The notes beneath the pieces are model-generated. The model saw only the letters and a program-made list of their open reading frames with translations. It had not been told where the DNA came from and made no database searches. Shown piece by piece: positions 6,085 to 7,681 of a stretch of DNA of 7,681 nt. Numbering within the stretch: the first letter of the stretch is position 1; every line of letters begins with the position of its first letter. Position numbers and translations under genes: made by a program. Source of the DNA: Gemmatimonadota bacterium (GTDB taxonomy: Bacteria; Gemmatimonadota; Gemmatimonadetes; Longimicrobiales; RSA9); contig JACQPS010000181.1 in the NCBI GenBank assembly GCA_016207445.1, positions 1 through 7,681 of the forward strand, given 5' to 3'.

Positions 6085-7681
6085 ATGGTCGAAAAGCCGG
6101 AAAAGACGCGTCCTCGCCTCTTCCTCATCGATGGCTACGCGCTCATCTACCGCGCCTTTTTTGCGCTGATCAGCCGGCCGCTGACCAGCTCGCGCGGCGA
6201 GAACACGTCGGCCGCCTTCGGCTTCACCAGGTTCCTGCTCAAGATCCTGGAGGAGCACGAGCCGGACTACCTCGGCGTGGTGATGGACGCGGGCACGAGC
6301 GCGCGCGAGCTGCGCTACCCGGCGTACAAGGCGACGCGCGACAAGATGCCGGACGAGCTGCGCTCGTCGCTCGGGCGCATCCGGCAGCTGCTGGAGGCGT
6401 TCCGGGTGCCGGTGCTCGAGCTGCTCGACTACGAGGCCGACGATGTGATCGGCACGCTGGCGACGCGCGCGCTCGCGCAGGGGCTCGAGGCCGTGATCGT
6501 CTCCGGCGACAAGGACTTCTACCAGCTGATCCGCCCGGGCATCTGCCTGCTCAACCCCGGCCGCGGCGGCCCCGTGGGCATCGAAGAGGAATGGGTGGAC
6601 GTGCGCAATGCCTCCGCGCGGCTGGGCGTTCCGCCGGAGCGCGTCGCCGACTACCTGGCCCTGATCGGCGATTCCTCCGACAACATCCCGGGCGCGCGCG
6701 GCATCGGCCCCAAGACCGCGGTACAGCTCATCCAGAGCTACGGCCCGGTCGAGGACATCCTGGCGCGCGCGCCGTCGCTCGACAGCAAGCGCGCGCGCGA
6801 GGCGCTCCTCGCCTCCGCCCACGACGTGCGGCTGTCGAAGGAGCTCGTCACCATCCGGACCGATCTCCCGATCGAGCTCGATCTCGGCGCGCTCGCCGTG
6901 AAAGGGCCTGACCGCGCACAGCTGCGCCAGGTGCTGCTCGACCTGGAGTTCCACTCCCTGGTCCGGGAGTACGCGCCGCCCGAAGAGAAGAAAGCGGCCG
7001 AGCAGCAGCGCTACCGCGTCGTCGCCTCCGCAGGCGAAGTTCGGGAGCTGGTGCAGCGGGCACGCGCGCAGGGATCGCTCGCACTGCACGTGGAGGGCAC
7101 GGCCACGCAGGCGCGCGCGGCCGAGATCGTCGGCATCGGTTTCGCCCTCGCGCCCGGCGTGGCGTTCTACCTGCCGTTCGGACACCGCCCACGCCGGGGG
7201 CTCGCGCTGGCCGGCGCCGAGCCGAAGAACCTGCCCGCGTTCGATTCGGAGGAGCTGCGCCCGCTGCGTGAGCTGCTCGCGGACGCGCGGGTCGCGAAGA
7301 TCGGGCACGACCTGAAACACGACCTGCTCGTGCTGCGGCGGGCCGGCGTCGAGCTGGCTGGACTCGCGTTCGACAGCATGATCGCGTCGTACGTACTCAA
7401 TCCCGGCCGCCGCGAGCATGGCCTGGACTCGCTCGCGCTCGAGGTGCTGGACCACAAGACGATGACCTACGCGGACCTGTGCGGGAAGGGGAAAGAGCAG
7501 ATCCCGCTCGCCCAGGTCGAGGTCGAGCGTGCGGGCGAATACTTCTGTCAGAACGCGGATCTCGCGCTCCGCCTCGCCGACACCTTCCGCGAGGAGCTGG
7601 AGCGCTTCGAGCTTCTGCCGCTCCTCACCGAGATGGAGATGCCGCTCGTCGGCGTGCTCGCCGACATGGAGTGGGCGGGGA
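6085..7681 (+). CDS. polA: DNA polymerase I, N-terminal part (runs off the window)
   Basis: The first 532 residues are present; the family is usually about 900-950 long. The 5' nuclease domain comes first (about 1-300): LFLIDGYALIYRAFFAL, YPAYKATRDKMPDEL, EADDVIGTLA, SGDKDFYQL and GDSSDNIPGARGIGPKTA supply the metal-binding acidic residues and helix-hairpin-helix. The 3'-5' exonuclease domain follows (about 315-510). The polymerase domain has only begun at EMPLVGVLADMEWAG. In E. coli numbering the exonuclease needs D355, E357, D424 and D501. Here the matching positions read ALHVEG (H335, E337), HDLKHD (D413) and YFCQNAD (Y486, N490). Two acidic ligands are therefore replaced, and proofreading is probably lost or weak. 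The enzyme removes RNA primers and fills gaps in replication and repair. ATG 6085 has no clear Shine-Dalgarno. A 237-base intergenic region precedes it. Confidence 0.97.
   Translation, partial: MVEKPEKTRPRLFLIDGYALIYRAFFALISRPLTSSRGENTSAAFGFTRFLLKILEEHEPDYLGVVMDAGTSARELRYPAYKATRDKMPDELRSSLGRIRQLLEAFRVPVLELLDYEADDVIGTLATRALAQGLEAVIVSGDKDFYQLIRPGICLLNPGRGGPVGIEEEWVDVRNASARLGVPPERVADYLALIGDSSDNIPGARGIGPKTAVQLIQSYGPVEDILARAPSLDSKRAREALLASAHDVRLSKELVTIRTDLPIELDLGALAVKGPDRAQLRQVLLDLEFHSLVREYAPPEEKKAAEQQRYRVVASAGEVRELVQRARAQGSLALHVEGTATQARAAEIVGIGFALAPGVAFYLPFGHRPRRGLALAGAEPKNLPAFDSEELRPLRELLADARVAKIGHDLKHDLLVLRRAGVELAGLAFDSMIASYVLNPGRREHGLDSLALEVLDHKTMTYADLCGKGKEQIPLAQVEVERAGEYFCQNADLALRLADTFREELERFELLPLLTEMEMPLVGVLADMEWAG

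Noticed and set aside
6064..7455. Long antisense open frame (463 codons)
   Set aside because: It mirrors polA; the translation is His/Arg/Gln-rich without domains.

Overview
The window is GC-rich DNA (very high G+C at third codon positions). It carries five complete or near-complete genes and two partial ones, all on the + strand. A lipoprotein with a C-terminal GWxTD domain, the base composition and the intergenic palindromic repeats suggest Gemmatimonadota or a related GC-rich lineage (Acidobacteriota, for example). That assignment is an inference; there is no rRNA or other strong marker here.

Layout. Positions 1-123 hold the last 40 residues of a gene that looks like the C-terminal tail of an oligopeptide/dipeptide ABC-transporter ATPase. 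A good promoter (144-172) then leads to a MotA/TolQ/ExbB-family proton-channel subunit (247-951). Its stop codon overlaps the start of a GWxTD-domain lipoprotein (951-2375). The lipoprotein's stop codon lies inside a large inverted repeat (2366-2454). Next is a long Slt70-type lytic transglycosylase (2490-4861). As given, it is broken by an apparent one-base deletion in a G run near 2964. A SEC59/dolichol-kinase-like membrane protein (4842-5468) overlaps its 3' end. A stand-alone cold-shock protein with its own promoter, strong ribosome binding site and terminator follows (5647-5847). The next intergenic region carries a second, unrelated inverted repeat (5933-6004). The window ends inside polA (6085 onward), which encodes DNA polymerase I.

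How the genes fit together. From the ExbB-like protein through the kinase-like protein, the genes all concern the cell envelope: a proton-driven inner-membrane motor subunit, an outer-membrane-type lipoprotein, a peptidoglycan-cleaving enzyme and a lipid or polyprenol kinase-like protein. The overlaps 951/951 and 4842/4861 point to translational coupling in two pairs. The cold-shock gene and polA are separate transcription units.

No CRISPR array, transposase, phage gene, tRNA or rRNA was seen. The points most worth a second look are: the frameshift in the transglycosylase; a degenerate proofreading site in DNA polymerase I (two of four metal-binding acidic residues replaced); two intergenic palindromes built from different short repeated units; a terminator-like hairpin inside the start of the lipoprotein gene; and a shared -10-like sequence at separate promoters.
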